The translations under genes were made by a program, and so were the position numbers. 64,000 nucleotides of DNA from Micromonospora echinaurantiaca (GTDB lineage Bacteria > Actinomycetota > Actinomycetes > Mycobacteriales > Micromonosporaceae). The notes below the pieces were generated by a model. It saw only the letters and a program-made list of their open reading frames with translations. It was not told where the DNA came from and ran no database searches. Position 1 is the first letter of the stretch. The number at the start of each line of letters is the position of its first letter. Positions 17,239 through 25,689 of this stretch are shown piece by piece. The DNA is taken from the NCBI RefSeq assembly GCF_900090235.1, contig NZ_LT607750.1:62001-126000 (forward strand). The letters run 5' to 3'.

Positions 17239-17721
17239 GTGACCCACGTGGTCAAGCTGCCCACCGTCACCGACACCCACGAGTTCGGTCGCCGGCTCGC
17301 CGGCCTGCTGCGCGCCGGCGACCTGGTGCTGCTCACCGGTCCGCTCGGCGCCGGCAAGACCGCGCTGACCCAGGGCATCGGCGCCGGGCTGGGGGTACGC
17401 GGGGACATCACCTCGCCGACCTTCGTGATCGCCCGGGTGCACCAGCCCGACCGGGCCCGGGGTGGCCGGGTGGCGCTGGTGCACGCCGACGCGTACCGGC
17501 TGGGCGAGGCGGCCGACCCGCGGGCCGAGATCGACGACCTCGACCTGGACGCCTCGGTGGAGGAGTCGGTGACCGTGGTCGAGTGGGGCGAGGGGATGGT
17601 CGAGCAGCTGGTCGACGCCCACCTGCGGGTACGCATCGACCGGCGGGACGACGACACCCGGGTGGTGGAGCTGGAGCCGGTCGGCGGCGACTGGGCACAT
17701 CGCCTGGCCGGCCTGGGCTGA
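17239..17721 (+). CDS. tsaE: tRNA threonylcarbamoyladenosine biosynthesis ATPase TsaE
   Basis: A 160-residue P-loop protein. GPLGAGKTALTQGIG is the Walker A motif, SPTFVIARVHQ the switch region and VTVVEWGEGM the Walker B-like segment, all in the usual TsaE order. It works with TsaB, TsaD and TsaC to form t6A at position 37 of ANN-decoding tRNAs. The GTG at 17239 has GGAGG upstream. In many actinobacteria tsaE directly precedes tsaB; here ung and the XRE gene lie between them. Confidence 0.93.
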   Translation: MTHVVKLPTVTDTHEFGRRLAGLLRAGDLVLLTGPLGAGKTALTQGIGAGLGVRGDITSPTFVIARVHQPDRARGGRVALVHADAYRLGEAADPRAEIDDLDLDASVEESVTVVEWGEGMVEQLVDAHLRVRIDRRDDDTRVVELEPVGGDWAHRLAGLG

Positions 17722-17781
17722 GCGCTGTCGTACCCGCTGCCTAGAGTTCGGCCGACCGATTCGACCGGCGAAAGGTTGCCG

Positions 17782-18483
17782 ATGCCCGACGACGCCCCCA
17801 CCCTCGACCTGCTGGCGCTGCTGCCGGCGGACTGGCGGGCCGTGCTCACCCCGCACCTCGACCCGGCCCGCACCGCCGCGCTGGCCGGCTTCGTCGCCCG
17901 CGAGTACGCGACCGCGACGGTCTACCCGCCGGTCGAGGACCTCTTCTCCGCCTACCGGCTCTGCCCGCCCGACGGCTGCCGGGTGCTGATCCTCGGGCAG
18001 GACCCGTACCACCGGGCCGGGCAGGCGCACGGGCTGAGCTTCAGCGTCCGCGAGGGGGTGACGGTGCCGCCGTCGCTGCGCAACGTCTTCAAGGAGCTGG
18101 GGGAGGACCTCGGCGTGCCCAAGCCGCGCAGCGGCAACCTCGACGGCTGGGCCGCCCAGGGCGTGCTGCTGCTCAACTCGGTGCTGACCGTCCGGCAGGG
18201 CACGCCGGGCTCGCACGCGAACTCCGGCTGGGAGGAGTTCACCGACGCCACCATCCGGGCCCTGGACGCGCTGGACACCCGGGTGGTCTTCCTGCTCTGG
18301 GGCGGCTACGCGCGCAAGAAGGCCGCCCTGGTCACCAACCCCCGGCACGTCGTGCTGGAGGCCGGCCACCCCAGCCCGATGAACCCCCGGGGCTTCCTCG
18401 GCAGCCGCCCGTTCAGCGCGGCCAACAAGGCGCTGGCCGACGCCGGCCTGCCCACCATCGACTGGGAGCGCTCGGCCGGCTGA
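17782..18483 (+). CDS. ung: Uracil-DNA glycosylase, family 1
   Basis: A 233-residue base-excision repair enzyme that removes uracil from DNA. Motif A is LILGQDPYHRAGQAHGLSFSV, with the catalytic Asp in GQDPYH. LLNSVLTVRQGTPGSHANSGWEEFT and FLLWGGYARKK follow, and motif B is AGHPSPMNPRGFLGSRPFS with the catalytic His. The ATG at 17782 is chosen because GAAAGG lies six bases upstream; an in-frame TTG six bases earlier has poorer spacing. TAGAGT about 45 bases upstream may be its -10 box. Confidence 0.95.
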   Translation: MPDDAPTLDLLALLPADWRAVLTPHLDPARTAALAGFVAREYATATVYPPVEDLFSAYRLCPPDGCRVLILGQDPYHRAGQAHGLSFSVREGVTVPPSLRNVFKELGEDLGVPKPRSGNLDGWAAQGVLLLNSVLTVRQGTPGSHANSGWEEFTDATIRALDALDTRVVFLLWGGYARKKAALVTNPRHVVLEAGHPSPMNPRGFLGSRPFSAANKALADAGLPTIDWERSAG

Positions 18484-18541
18484 CGGCTGGGTAGTCCCGC
18501 GGGCTCGGCCGGCTGGGCCCGTTGGCTCGGCCTGTGCCGGG

Positions 18542-19255
18542 TCAGCGGGTCCGGTCGGTGGCGGCGGGGTGTGCGCGGCTCCGGTAGCGGCGCAGCAGCC
18601 CGGCGGCGCCCGGGTCGGCCAGCTCCACGGCGATCAGCGGCACCACCCGGTAGCCGCGTTCGCCGTGCCGCACCTCGACCGTCTCGGGCAGCTCGTCGCA
18701 CATCACGGCCCGCAGCTCCCCGTACCGGGTCAGCCATCGGTGGGCGCCCGGTTCCTCGGGCTCCACCGGCACCCCGCCGAACTCGCCCCACCGGTCGTGC
18801 CACCGCTGTCCGTAGGCGGTCCTCAGCCAGGCGGTGAACCGGGCCGAGTCGCGCCAGCGGACCGCGATCTCCACGGCGTCGACCGGCACCGGCGCACCCT
18901 GGAGCGCCGCGGCAGTGGCACCCGCGAGCACGTGCGGCAGGTCGCCGAGGCGGTCCAGGATCCGGTCCAGCCCCAGGTCGCTGACCCGCTCGGCCAGCGG
19001 CCGGGCGGCCAGCTCGGCCATCCGGGCATCGAGTTGCGCGTCGAGCGGCTCCACCATGACCGCCAACTGGAGGTCCATTGCCGCGAGCAGCCGCTCCAGC
19101 AGCGGCACGCTGGGCGAGCGGTCGCCGCGTTCGATGCGGGCGACTGCCGCCTGGCTGACCCCGACCAGCTCGGCCAGCTCACGCTGGCTGAGTTCGCGCA
19201 ACTCGCGCTGCTGCCGGACCGTGGTGCCGAGGAGGGTGACCAGACGGGATGACAT
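18542..19255 (-). CDS. XRE-type HTH regulator fused to a nucleotidyltransferase-like domain
   Basis: A 237-residue protein. Residues of about 7-62 are a classic HTH_3 domain (RQQRELRELSQRELAELVGVSQAAVARIERG). After a helical linker comes a segment (HVLAGATAAALQG, DAVEIAVRW, then WGEFGGVPVEP) resembling the opening GG-x-AaALHG and acidic strand of minimal nucleotidyltransferases such as AbiEii-type toxins, though the double Gly and the DxD pair are not fully kept. The start at 19255 (MSSRLV) is preferred; an upstream in-frame ATG would lie inside the inverted repeat at 19282-19329. It interrupts tsaE and tsaB on the other strand. The function is unknown; a self-contained toxin-antitoxin-like or degenerate regulator is possible. 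Confidence 0.75.
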   Translation of the reverse strand: MSSRLVTLLGTTVRQQRELRELSQRELAELVGVSQAAVARIERGDRSPSVPLLERLLAAMDLQLAVMVEPLDAQLDARMAELAARPLAERVSDLGLDRILDRLGDLPHVLAGATAAALQGAPVPVDAVEIAVRWRDSARFTAWLRTAYGQRWHDRWGEFGGVPVEPEEPGAHRWLTRYGELRAVMCDELPETVEVRHGERGYRVVPLIAVELADPGAAGLLRRYRSRAHPAATDRTR

Positions 19256-19281
19256 CCCGGCATGGTGGGCCATTCGAGGAA

Positions 19282-19329
19282 GAGCCTGATACCTCAGAGT
19301 CATCAATATGACTCTCAGGTATCAGGCTC
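19282..19329. promoter_or_regulatory. Near-perfect 22-bp inverted repeat with 4-base loop
   Basis: The arms 19282-19303 and 19308-19329 are reverse complements with one mismatch in 22, separated by CAAT. Each arm begins or ends with GAGCCTGATACCT/AGGTATCAGGCTC. The stretch is clearly more A+T-rich than its surroundings. It lies 27 bases before the preferred start of the XRE gene, where an autoregulatory operator would be expected. A transcript hairpin is the other reading. Confidence 0.85.
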
Positions 19330-19521
19330 GAAGAGCAACATGGCCGGTCCCGACGACACGCCCACCGCTCAGCCCTGAGCCGAGGTGCGGGCAGAGCCAG
19401 ATAAAGCCGACGGGCGAGGTGGAGCCGCGGCCAGGTGCGGCGGCGGTGTAGGGCGTGGTCGGGCTGTGCCGAGGGTTGGACGGGCGGGGCGGGCGTGCGT
19501 CAGGGGTGGGGGCGGGGCGGC

Positions 19522-19527
19522 TAGGCT
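19522..19527 (+). promoter_or_regulatory. Leaderless -10 box of tsaB
   Basis: TAGGCT is eight bases before the GTG at 19536, without a Shine-Dalgarno sequence. It would start the tsaB-rimI-tsaD operon. Confidence 0.55.
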
Positions 19528-19535
19528 GGCATACC

Positions 19536-20213
19536 GTGCTCGTACTCGTGGTGGACAGCTCCACGCCCGCGGTGACCGCGGCCCTGATGGAGGTCTCGGC
19601 CGACGGCGTCGCGCTCCGCGCGCAGCGGAGCACCGTCGACGCCCGCGCGCACGGCGAACTGCTCGCCCCGCAGGTCGACGCGGTCCTCGCCGACGCCGGC
19701 GCCCGTCCGGGTGACCTGGCGGCGATCGTCGCCGGTCTCGGTCCCGGCCCGTTCACCGGGCTGCGCGTGGGGCTGGTCACCGCCGCCACGATGGGCCAGG
19801 TGCTCGGCATCCCCACGTACGGCGTCTGCTCGCTGGACGCGATCGGCCACCCGGCGGCCGCCGGGGAGCCGGTGCTGGCCGCCAGCGACGCGCGGCGCAA
19901 GGAGATCTACTGGGCGGTCTACGACGGCGCCGGTCAGCGGCTGGTCGGGCCGGAGGTCTCCGCCCCGGCGGTCGCCGCCGAGCAGGCCCGGGGGCTGGCG
20001 GTCACCCTGGCGGTCGGCGACGGCGCCCACCGGTACGCCGACGCGCTCGGCCTGCCGCTCCGGGCGGAGCCGCGCTACCCGGATCCCGCGTCGCTGGCCG
20101 CCCTGGCCGCCGAGCGGATCCGGGCCGGTGCCCCCGGCGAGCGGCTCACCCCGCTCTACCTGCGCCGCCCGGACGCCGTGGCGGCGACCGCGCGCAAGCC
20201 GGTCCTGCCGTGA
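19536..20213 (+). CDS. tsaB: tRNA t6A biosynthesis protein TsaB (TsaD partner)
   Basis: A 225-residue member of the ASKHA fold. It opens VLVVDSSTPAVTAALM and contains the family stretch GLGPGPFTGLRVGLVTA and the segment YGVCSLDAIGHPAA, followed by SDARRKEIYWAVYD. TsaB has no catalysis of its own and is the scaffold that binds TsaD and TsaE in t6A synthesis. The GTG at 19536 is taken because the homology starts there and a leaderless -10 box precedes it. Its stop overlaps the rimI start by four bases (GTGA). Confidence 0.93.
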   Translation: MLVLVVDSSTPAVTAALMEVSADGVALRAQRSTVDARAHGELLAPQVDAVLADAGARPGDLAAIVAGLGPGPFTGLRVGLVTAATMGQVLGIPTYGVCSLDAIGHPAAAGEPVLAASDARRKEIYWAVYDGAGQRLVGPEVSAPAVAAEQARGLAVTLAVGDGAHRYADALGLPLRAEPRYPDPASLAALAAERIRAGAPGERLTPLYLRRPDAVAATARKPVLP

Positions 20214-20689
20214 GCGTGGTCCACCTGGAGCCGTTCCGTTGGTGGCACATCGACGAGGTGCTGCCGATCGAGGCGGACCTGTTCGGCCCCGAGCAGTGGT
20301 CGGCGGCGATGTTCTGGAACGAACTGGCCAACGGGCACTTCTACCTGGTGGCCCGCGACGACGACGGCGCGCTGCTCGGCTACGCCGGGCTCACCGCCGT
20401 GCTGCCGGACGAGGCCTGGGTGCAGAACATCGCCGTCCGCCGGGACGCCCAGCGTCGCGGCATCGGCCGGCTGCTGCTGGAGGCGCTGCTCGCCGAGGCC
20501 GCCCGGCTCGGCGTCCGCAGCACCCTGCTGGAGGTCTCGGCGGACAACGCCCCGGCCCAACGGCTCTACGCCGCGTACGGCTTCGAACCGATCGGGGTAC
20601 GACGCGGCTACTACCAACCGAGCAACACCGACGCGCTGGTCATGCAGCGCGTCGCGGCGGCGACCGGAGATGGGACCGACCGTGGCTGA
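20210..20689 (+). CDS. rimI: Ribosomal protein S18-alanine N-acetyltransferase
   Basis: A 159-residue GNAT acetyltransferase. The acetyl-CoA site is visible as [24 protein letters not shown] (R/Q-x-x-G-x-G/A pattern), and [29 protein letters not shown] is the usual RimI end motif. Its target by family is the N-terminal alanine of ribosomal protein S18. It lies between tsaB and tsaD as in mycobacteria, overlapping both, so the three are translationally coupled. Confidence 0.92.
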   Translation: MSVVHLEPFRWWHIDEVLPIEADLFGPEQWSAAMFWNELANGHFYLVARDDDGALLGYAGLTAVLPDEAWVQNIAVRRDAQRRGIGRLLLEALLAEAARLGVRSTLLEVSADNAPAQRLYAAYGFEPIGVRRGYYQPSNTDALVMQRVAAATGDGTDRG

Positions 20690-21728
20690 CGAACCACTGA
20701 TCCTCGGCATCGAGACTTCCTGCGACGAGACCGGGGTCGGCATCGTGCGCGGGCACACGCTGCTCGCCGACGCGCTCGCCTCCAGCGTCGAGCAGCACGC
20801 CCGGTTCGGCGGCGTGGTGCCCGAGGTGGCCAGCCGGGCCCACCTGGAGGCCATCGTGCCGACCATGGACCGGGCGCTGGCCGAGGCCGGGGTGACCCTC
20901 GCCGACATCGACGCCATCGCGGTGACCTCCGGTCCGGGTCTGGCCGGCGCCCTGCTGGTCGGGGTGGCCGCGGCCAAGGGGTACGCGCTCGCCGCCGAGA
21001 AGCCCGTCTACGGGGTCAACCACCTCGCCGCGCACGTGGCGGTGGACACCCTGGAGCACGGCCCGCTGCCCGAGCCGGCGATCGCCCTGCTGGTCTCCGG
21101 CGGCCACTCGTCCCTGCTCCGGGTCGACGACCTGGCCCGCGGCGTCACCCCGCTCGGCGCCACCATCGACGACGCCGCCGGTGAGGCGTTCGACAAGGTC
21201 GCCCGCCTGCTCGGGCTGCCGTTCCCCGGCGGCCCGCCGATCGACCGGGAGGCGCGCGCCGGCGACCCGGCGGCGATCGCCTTCCCGCGCGGCCTGACCG
21301 CCGCCAAGGACCTCGCCGCCCACCGCTACGACTTTTCCTTCTCCGGCCTGAAGACCGCGGTGGCCCGCTGGGTGGAGGCACGGCAGCGGGCCGGCGAGCC
21401 GGTGCCCGTCGCCGACGTCGCCGCCTCCTTCCAGGAGGCGGTCTGCGACGTGCTGACCGCCAAGGCGATCGACGCGTGCCGGACGGACGGCATCGACACG
21501 CTGGTGATCGGCGGCGGCGTCGCGGCCAACTCGCGGCTGCGGGCGATGGCCGAGCACCGCGCCGCCAAACACGGCATCCGGGTCCGGGCGCCCCGGCCGA
21601 AGCTCTGCACCGACAACGGCGCGATGGTGGCCGCGCTCGGCGCGCACCTGGTCGCGGCGGGCATCGCCCCCAGCCGGCTGGACCTGCCCGCCGACTCGGC
21701 CATGCCGCTCACCACGGTCAGCGTGTGA
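20682..21728 (+). CDS. tsaD: tRNA N6-adenosine threonylcarbamoyltransferase TsaD
   Basis: A 348-residue ASKHA-fold enzyme (Gcp/Kae1 family) that transfers the threonylcarbamoyl group to A37 of tRNA. It begins [16 protein letters not shown]. The metal-binding HxxxH is in [10 protein letters not shown], and [30 protein letters not shown] and [11 protein letters not shown] are the expected nucleotide-binding segments. GTG 20682 is chosen over ATG 20670 because GGAG directly abuts the ATG, leaving no spacing, and homologues start with MADEPLIL-like sequence. If ATG 20670 is used, four residues are added. It overlaps the end of rimI. Confidence 0.94.
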   Translation: MADEPLILGIETSCDETGVGIVRGHTLLADALASSVEQHARFGGVVPEVASRAHLEAIVPTMDRALAEAGVTLADIDAIAVTSGPGLAGALLVGVAAAKGYALAAEKPVYGVNHLAAHVAVDTLEHGPLPEPAIALLVSGGHSSLLRVDDLARGVTPLGATIDDAAGEAFDKVARLLGLPFPGGPPIDREARAGDPAAIAFPRGLTAAKDLAAHRYDFSFSGLKTAVARWVEARQRAGEPVPVADVAASFQEAVCDVLTAKAIDACRTDGIDTLVIGGGVAANSRLRAMAEHRAAKHGIRVRAPRPKLCTDNGAMVAALGAHLVAAGIAPSRLDLPADSAMPLTTVSV

Positions 21729-21994
21729 CGGGGGCCGACGTGATCGTCCGGATGTGGGAGGCGCGCGCCGAGCCGTACGGGGTGGCCGACCTGATCACCT
21801 GGGTCTGCGACACCGCGCTGCCGGAGTTCGACCACGACCCGCTGCACCTGTCCAGCGAGGTGTTCTCCTCCACCGACCACCGGGTGGTGGTCATCTCCAA
21901 GTGGCGGGGCAACCCGCGCGCGCTGCCCGATCCGCCTCCCACCCTGCTCGCCCGGCCGCCGCACTCGTGGGACTTCACGCAGGTCGACCGCTGA
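21725..21994 (+). CDS. Hypothetical protein, antibiotic biosynthesis monooxygenase-like size
   Basis: An 89-residue protein whose GTG overlaps the tsaD stop (GTGA), so it is coupled to the t6A operon. The pattern [12 protein letters not shown], a middle helix and [12 protein letters not shown] resembles the ferredoxin-like fold of small ABM-domain proteins, in which R-x-W and V-x-x-S-x-W recur. The tail is Pro-rich ([16 protein letters not shown]). No catalytic residue can be named. It may be real because it continues the operon and uses actinobacterial codons; its function is not recognised. Confidence 0.6.
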   Translation: MTGADVIVRMWEARAEPYGVADLITWVCDTALPEFDHDPLHLSSEVFSSTDHRVVVISKWRGNPRALPDPPPTLLARPPHSWDFTQVDR

Positions 21995-22052
21995 CCGCCG
22001 GCCGGTAATTGGTTCGCGGGGCGGGCGGCCCGACGTCTAGCGTCGAGGGGCT

Positions 22053-23753
22053 ATGCGCTCCTTACCGGCCGGTGATCCCGGCGTACCCGACTCGCGGTCG
22101 GCGACCCGCTACCTGGTGTGGCTGGCGCTGCGGCACAAGGCCGTGTTCAGCGCCGGCATCGCCCTCGGCGTGCTCTGGATGGTCGCCCAGGCGCTGATGC
22201 CCGCCGCCGTCGGCCGGGCCGTGGACGGGCTCACCCGCCGCGACGAGGGCGCCCTGGTCACCTGGGGGCTGGTGCTGCTCGGCCTGGGCGTGCTCCAGGC
22301 GGTCGCCGGCATCCTGCGGCACCGGTGCGCGGTGTTCAACTGGCTCGCCGCCGCGTACCGGACGGTGCAGCTGACCGTGCAGACCGCCAACCGGCTCGGC
22401 GCCGCCCTGCCCCGCCGGGTGGCCGCCGGCGAGGTGGTGAGCATCGGCACCGCCGACATCAGCCACATCGGCCACGCGATCGACATCACCGCCCGGGGCA
22501 CCGGCGCGGTGGTCGCCATCGTCACCGTCGCGGTGATCCTGCTCGGCGCCTCGGTGCCGCTCGGCCTGGTCGTGGTGCTCGGCGTACCGCTGCTGATGGC
22601 GGTGGTCGGCCTGCTCATCCGGCCGCTGCACCGGCAGCAGCAGGCGTACCGGGACTCCGAGGGGGCGCTGACCACCCGGGCCGGTGACATCGTCTCCGGG
22701 CTGCGGGTGCTGCGCGGCGTCGGCGGCGAGCCGGTGCTGTCCGCCCGATACCGGACGCAGTCGCAGGCGCTGCGCGCCGACGGCGTACGGGTGGCCCGGG
22801 TCGAGTCGCTGCTGGAGGCGGCGCAGGTGCTGCTCCCCGGCGCCTTCCTGGTGCTGGTCACCTGGCTCGGCGCCCGGTTCGCGCTGCGCGGCGAGATCAG
22901 CGCCGGCCAGCTGGTCGCCTTCTACGGCTACACCGCGTTCCTGGTCAGCCCGCTGCGGCAGCTCACCGAGGCGGTGGACAAGCTGACCCGTGGCCACGTG
23001 GCCGCCCGGCGGGTGGTCCGGCTGCTCCGGCTCACCCCGGAACTGGCCGAACCGGCGCGGCCGGCGCGCCTGCCCGACGGTCCGGGCGAGCTGGTGGACG
23101 TCGAGTCCGGGGTGACGCTGCGCCCCGGCCGGTTCACCGCGCTCGCCGCGACCGCGCCCGAGGAGGCCGCGGCGATCGTGGATCGGCTCGGCCGGTACGT
23201 CGACGGGGAGGCGACCCTGCACGGCGTACCGCTGCGGGACCTGCCGCTGGCCGCGGTGCGTGAGCGGATCATGGTGGCCGACAACGACGCGCACCTGTTC
23301 ACCGGGTCGCTCCGGGCGGAGCTGGACCCGCACGACACGGCCGACGACGCGACGATCGCGGCGGCGCTCGCCGCGGCGAGCGCGACGGACATCGTCGACG
23401 CGCTGCCCGACGGGCTGGACAGCGCGGTCGCCGAGCGGGGCCGGGAGTTCTCCGGCGGGCAGCAGCAGCGGTTGCGGCTGGCCCGGGCGCTGGTCGCCGA
23501 CCCGGAGACGCTGCTGCTGGTCGAGCCGACCAGCGCGGTCGACGCGCACACCGAGGCGCGGATCGCGGACCGGCTCGCCGTCGCCCGCGCCGGCCGGACC
23601 ACCCTGGTCTGCACCACCAGCCCGCTGGTGCTCGGCCGGGCCGAACATGTGATCTTCGTGGAGGACGGCAAGGCGGTGGCCGAGGGGACGCACGCCGAGC
23701 TGCTCGACGGCGAACCGCGCTACCGCGCCACGGTGAGCCGGGAGGAGGGCTGA
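22053..23753 (+). CDS. Heterodimeric ABC exporter subunit with degenerate ATPase domain
   Basis: A 566-residue fusion of a six-helix ABC exporter membrane domain (about 25-310) and a nucleotide-binding domain. The ATPase part lacks a Walker A motif altogether (the region reads LRPGRFTALAATAPEEAAA), the Q-loop Gln is absent (IMVADNDAHLF), the Walker B Asp is Val (LLLVEPTSAVD) and the switch His is missing (LVCTTSPL). Only the signature FSGGQQQRLRLARAL (from residue 466) and the Walker B-adjacent Glu are intact. GAGGGG precedes the ATG. Its stop overlaps the next start (TGATG). It must work with the following subunit, which has the opposite set of intact motifs. Confidence 0.9.
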   Translation: MRSLPAGDPGVPDSRSATRYLVWLALRHKAVFSAGIALGVLWMVAQALMPAAVGRAVDGLTRRDEGALVTWGLVLLGLGVLQAVAGILRHRCAVFNWLAAAYRTVQLTVQTANRLGAALPRRVAAGEVVSIGTADISHIGHAIDITARGTGAVVAIVTVAVILLGASVPLGLVVVLGVPLLMAVVGLLIRPLHRQQQAYRDSEGALTTRAGDIVSGLRVLRGVGGEPVLSARYRTQSQALRADGVRVARVESLLEAAQVLLPGAFLVLVTWLGARFALRGEISAGQLVAFYGYTAFLVSPLRQLTEAVDKLTRGHVAARRVVRLLRLTPELAEPARPARLPDGPGELVDVESGVTLRPGRFTALAATAPEEAAAIVDRLGRYVDGEATLHGVPLRDLPLAAVRERIMVADNDAHLFTGSLRAELDPHDTADDATIAAALAAASATDIVDALPDGLDSAVAERGREFSGGQQQRLRLARALVADPETLLLVEPTSAVDAHTEARIADRLAVARAGRTTLVCTTSPLVLGRAEHVIFVEDGKAVAEGTHAELLDGEPRYRATVSREEG

Positions 23754-25549
23754 TGGGCACCGCACTGCCGGTCGCCGACGCGGCGCAGGTGCGGCGGTAC
23801 GCGCGCGGCCTGGTCCGCCGGCACCCGCGCGCGCTCGCCGCGGCGCTGGCCCTGCACGCGCTGGCCGCCGCGGCCGGCCTGGTCGCGCCGCGGCTGCTCG
23901 GCGACCTGGTCGAGGGGATCTCCCGGGGCACCACCGGCACCACGGTGGACCGGATCGCCCTGCTCATCGCCGGGTTCGTGGTGGTGCAGTCGGTGCTGGT
24001 GCGCTTCGCCCACCTGGCCTCGGCCCGGCTCGGCGAGCGGGTGCTGGCCGAGCTGCGCGAGGAGTTCGTCGACCGGATGCTGGCCCTGCCGCTGGCCACC
24101 GTCGAGCGGGCCGGCACCGGCGACCTGCTCACCCGTACCTCCCGGGACGTCTCGGCGTTGTCCCGCACGGTCCGCTTCGCGGTGCCGGAGACGCTCATCG
24201 CGATCGTCACCGCCGGCTTCATCATCGGCGCGCTGGTGCTGGTCGGCCCGCTGCTCGCGCTGCCCTGCCTGATCGCGGTGCCGGTGCTCTGGGCCGGCAC
24301 CCGCTGGTACCTGCGCCGCGCGCCGCAGGGCTACCTGCGGGAGAACGCCGCCTACTCCGACATCACCGACGGGATCAGTGAGACCGTCGAGGGGTCGCGG
24401 ACCACCGAGGCGCTGCGGCAGCAGGCGCGCCGCCGGGCCCGCATCGACGCCGACATCCGCCGGTCGTACGCGGCCGAGCGGTACACCCTCTGGCTGCGCA
24501 CCATCTTCTTTCCGGTCGCCGAGATCGGGTACGTGGTGCCGGTGGCCGCCACCCTGCTCATCGGTGGCTGGTTCTACCTGGAGGGCTGGGTCAGCCTCGG
24601 GCAGGTCACCGCCGCCACCCTCTACGTGCAGCAGCTCGTGGACCCGGTCGACCGGCTGCTCTCCTGGCTGGACGAATTCCAGGTCGGCGGCGCCTCGATG
24701 GCCCGGCTGCTCGGCGTGGCCGGCGACCCGCCCGCCACCCCGGCCGTCACTCCGGCCGCCGCTCAGGCAGCCCCGGCCGCCGCCGACCGGGCGGGCGACG
24801 CGGGGCCGGACGCGGACCGGCGGCTCGCCGCCCGCGACGTCCGGTACGCCTACCGGCCCGGCCGGGACGTGCTGCACGGGGTGACCCTGGTGCCGGAGCC
24901 GGGCGAGAAGCTGGCCATGGTGGGCCCGTCGGGCGCCGGCAAGTCCACCCTGGGGCGGCTGCTCGCCGGGGTGCACGCGCCCCGCTCCGGTTCGGTGACG
25001 GTGGCCGGCCGGCGGCTGGACGAACTGCCCCTGGACGAGCTGCGCTCGCACGTCGCGCTGGTCACCCAGGAGCACCACGTCTTCATCGGCACGCTCCGGG
25101 AGAACGTGGCGATGGTCCGCCCGGGCGCCGACCAGGCGGCCGTGGAGTCGGCGCTGGCCGCCGTGGACGCGCTGGACTGGGCGCGGGCGCTGCCGGACGG
25201 GCTGGAGACCGTGGTCGGCTCCGGCGGGCATCCGCTCTCGCCGGCCCAGGCACAGCAGCTGGCGCTGGCCCGGCTGGTGCTGGCCGACCCGCACACCCTG
25301 GTGCTCGACGAGGCCACCTCGCTGATCGACCCCCGGGCCGCTCGGCACCTGGAGCGTTCGCTGGCCGCCGTGCTGGCCGGCCGGACGGTGATTGCCATCG
25401 CGCACCGGCTCTTCTCGGCGCACGACGCGGACCGGGTGGCGGTGGTCGAGGACGGCCGGATCACCGAGCTCGGCCCGCACGACGAACTGGTCGCGGCCGG
25501 TGGCCCGTACGCCGCCCTCTGGCGCTCCTGGCACGGCGACCGGCCCTGA
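23753..25549 (+). CDS. Heterodimeric ABC exporter subunit with intact Walker motifs
   Basis: A 598-residue partner of the preceding gene. The membrane domain spans about residues 25-320. A Pro/Ala-rich linker leads to the ATPase domain: Walker A GPSGAGKST at 391-399, Q-loop VTQEHHVF, Walker B TLVLDEATS and switch IAHRLF are all canonical. The signature is not: LSPAQAQQLALARL (495 onward) replaces LSGGQ. The pair thus has one composite ATP site with every motif and one with almost none. Homologues are multidrug or lipid exporters such as TM287/288; the substrate here is unknown. Confidence 0.9.
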   Translation: MGTALPVADAAQVRRYARGLVRRHPRALAAALALHALAAAAGLVAPRLLGDLVEGISRGTTGTTVDRIALLIAGFVVVQSVLVRFAHLASARLGERVLAELREEFVDRMLALPLATVERAGTGDLLTRTSRDVSALSRTVRFAVPETLIAIVTAGFIIGALVLVGPLLALPCLIAVPVLWAGTRWYLRRAPQGYLRENAAYSDITDGISETVEGSRTTEALRQQARRRARIDADIRRSYAAERYTLWLRTIFFPVAEIGYVVPVAATLLIGGWFYLEGWVSLGQVTAATLYVQQLVDPVDRLLSWLDEFQVGGASMARLLGVAGDPPATPAVTPAAAQAAPAAADRAGDAGPDADRRLAARDVRYAYRPGRDVLHGVTLVPEPGEKLAMVGPSGAGKSTLGRLLAGVHAPRSGSVTVAGRRLDELPLDELRSHVALVTQEHHVFIGTLRENVAMVRPGADQAAVESALAAVDALDWARALPDGLETVVGSGGHPLSPAQAQQLALARLVLADPHTLVLDEATSLIDPRAARHLERSLAAVLAGRTVIAIAHRLFSAHDADRVAVVEDGRITELGPHDELVAAGGPYAALWRSWHGDRP

Positions 25550-25597
25550 CCGGCCCGGACCCCACGCTGTCCGGCCCTGGCCGGGTCTGATCGCACT

Positions 25598-25616
25598 GGT
25601 CCGGCCGGGCCGGACC
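25598..25616. repeat. Short perfect palindrome upstream of antiporter gene
   Basis: GGTCCGGCC-G-GGCCGGACC has two 9-base arms around one base. It lies between the ABC exporter and the antiporter genes. It may be a terminator stem or operator; in such G+C-rich DNA chance is possible. Confidence 0.35.
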
Positions 25617-25689
25617 GGCCCCCGCCAATTCGGACGAACGGCGGTGCGCCGCCGGTCCGCCGTACCACCATGTGTGCGGGGGTGGGGGC

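Noticed and set aside
25598..25616. Palindrome before the antiporter as a riboswitch or operator
   Set aside because: The arms are only nine G+C-rich bases, which can occur by chance; listed as a low-confidence repeat only.
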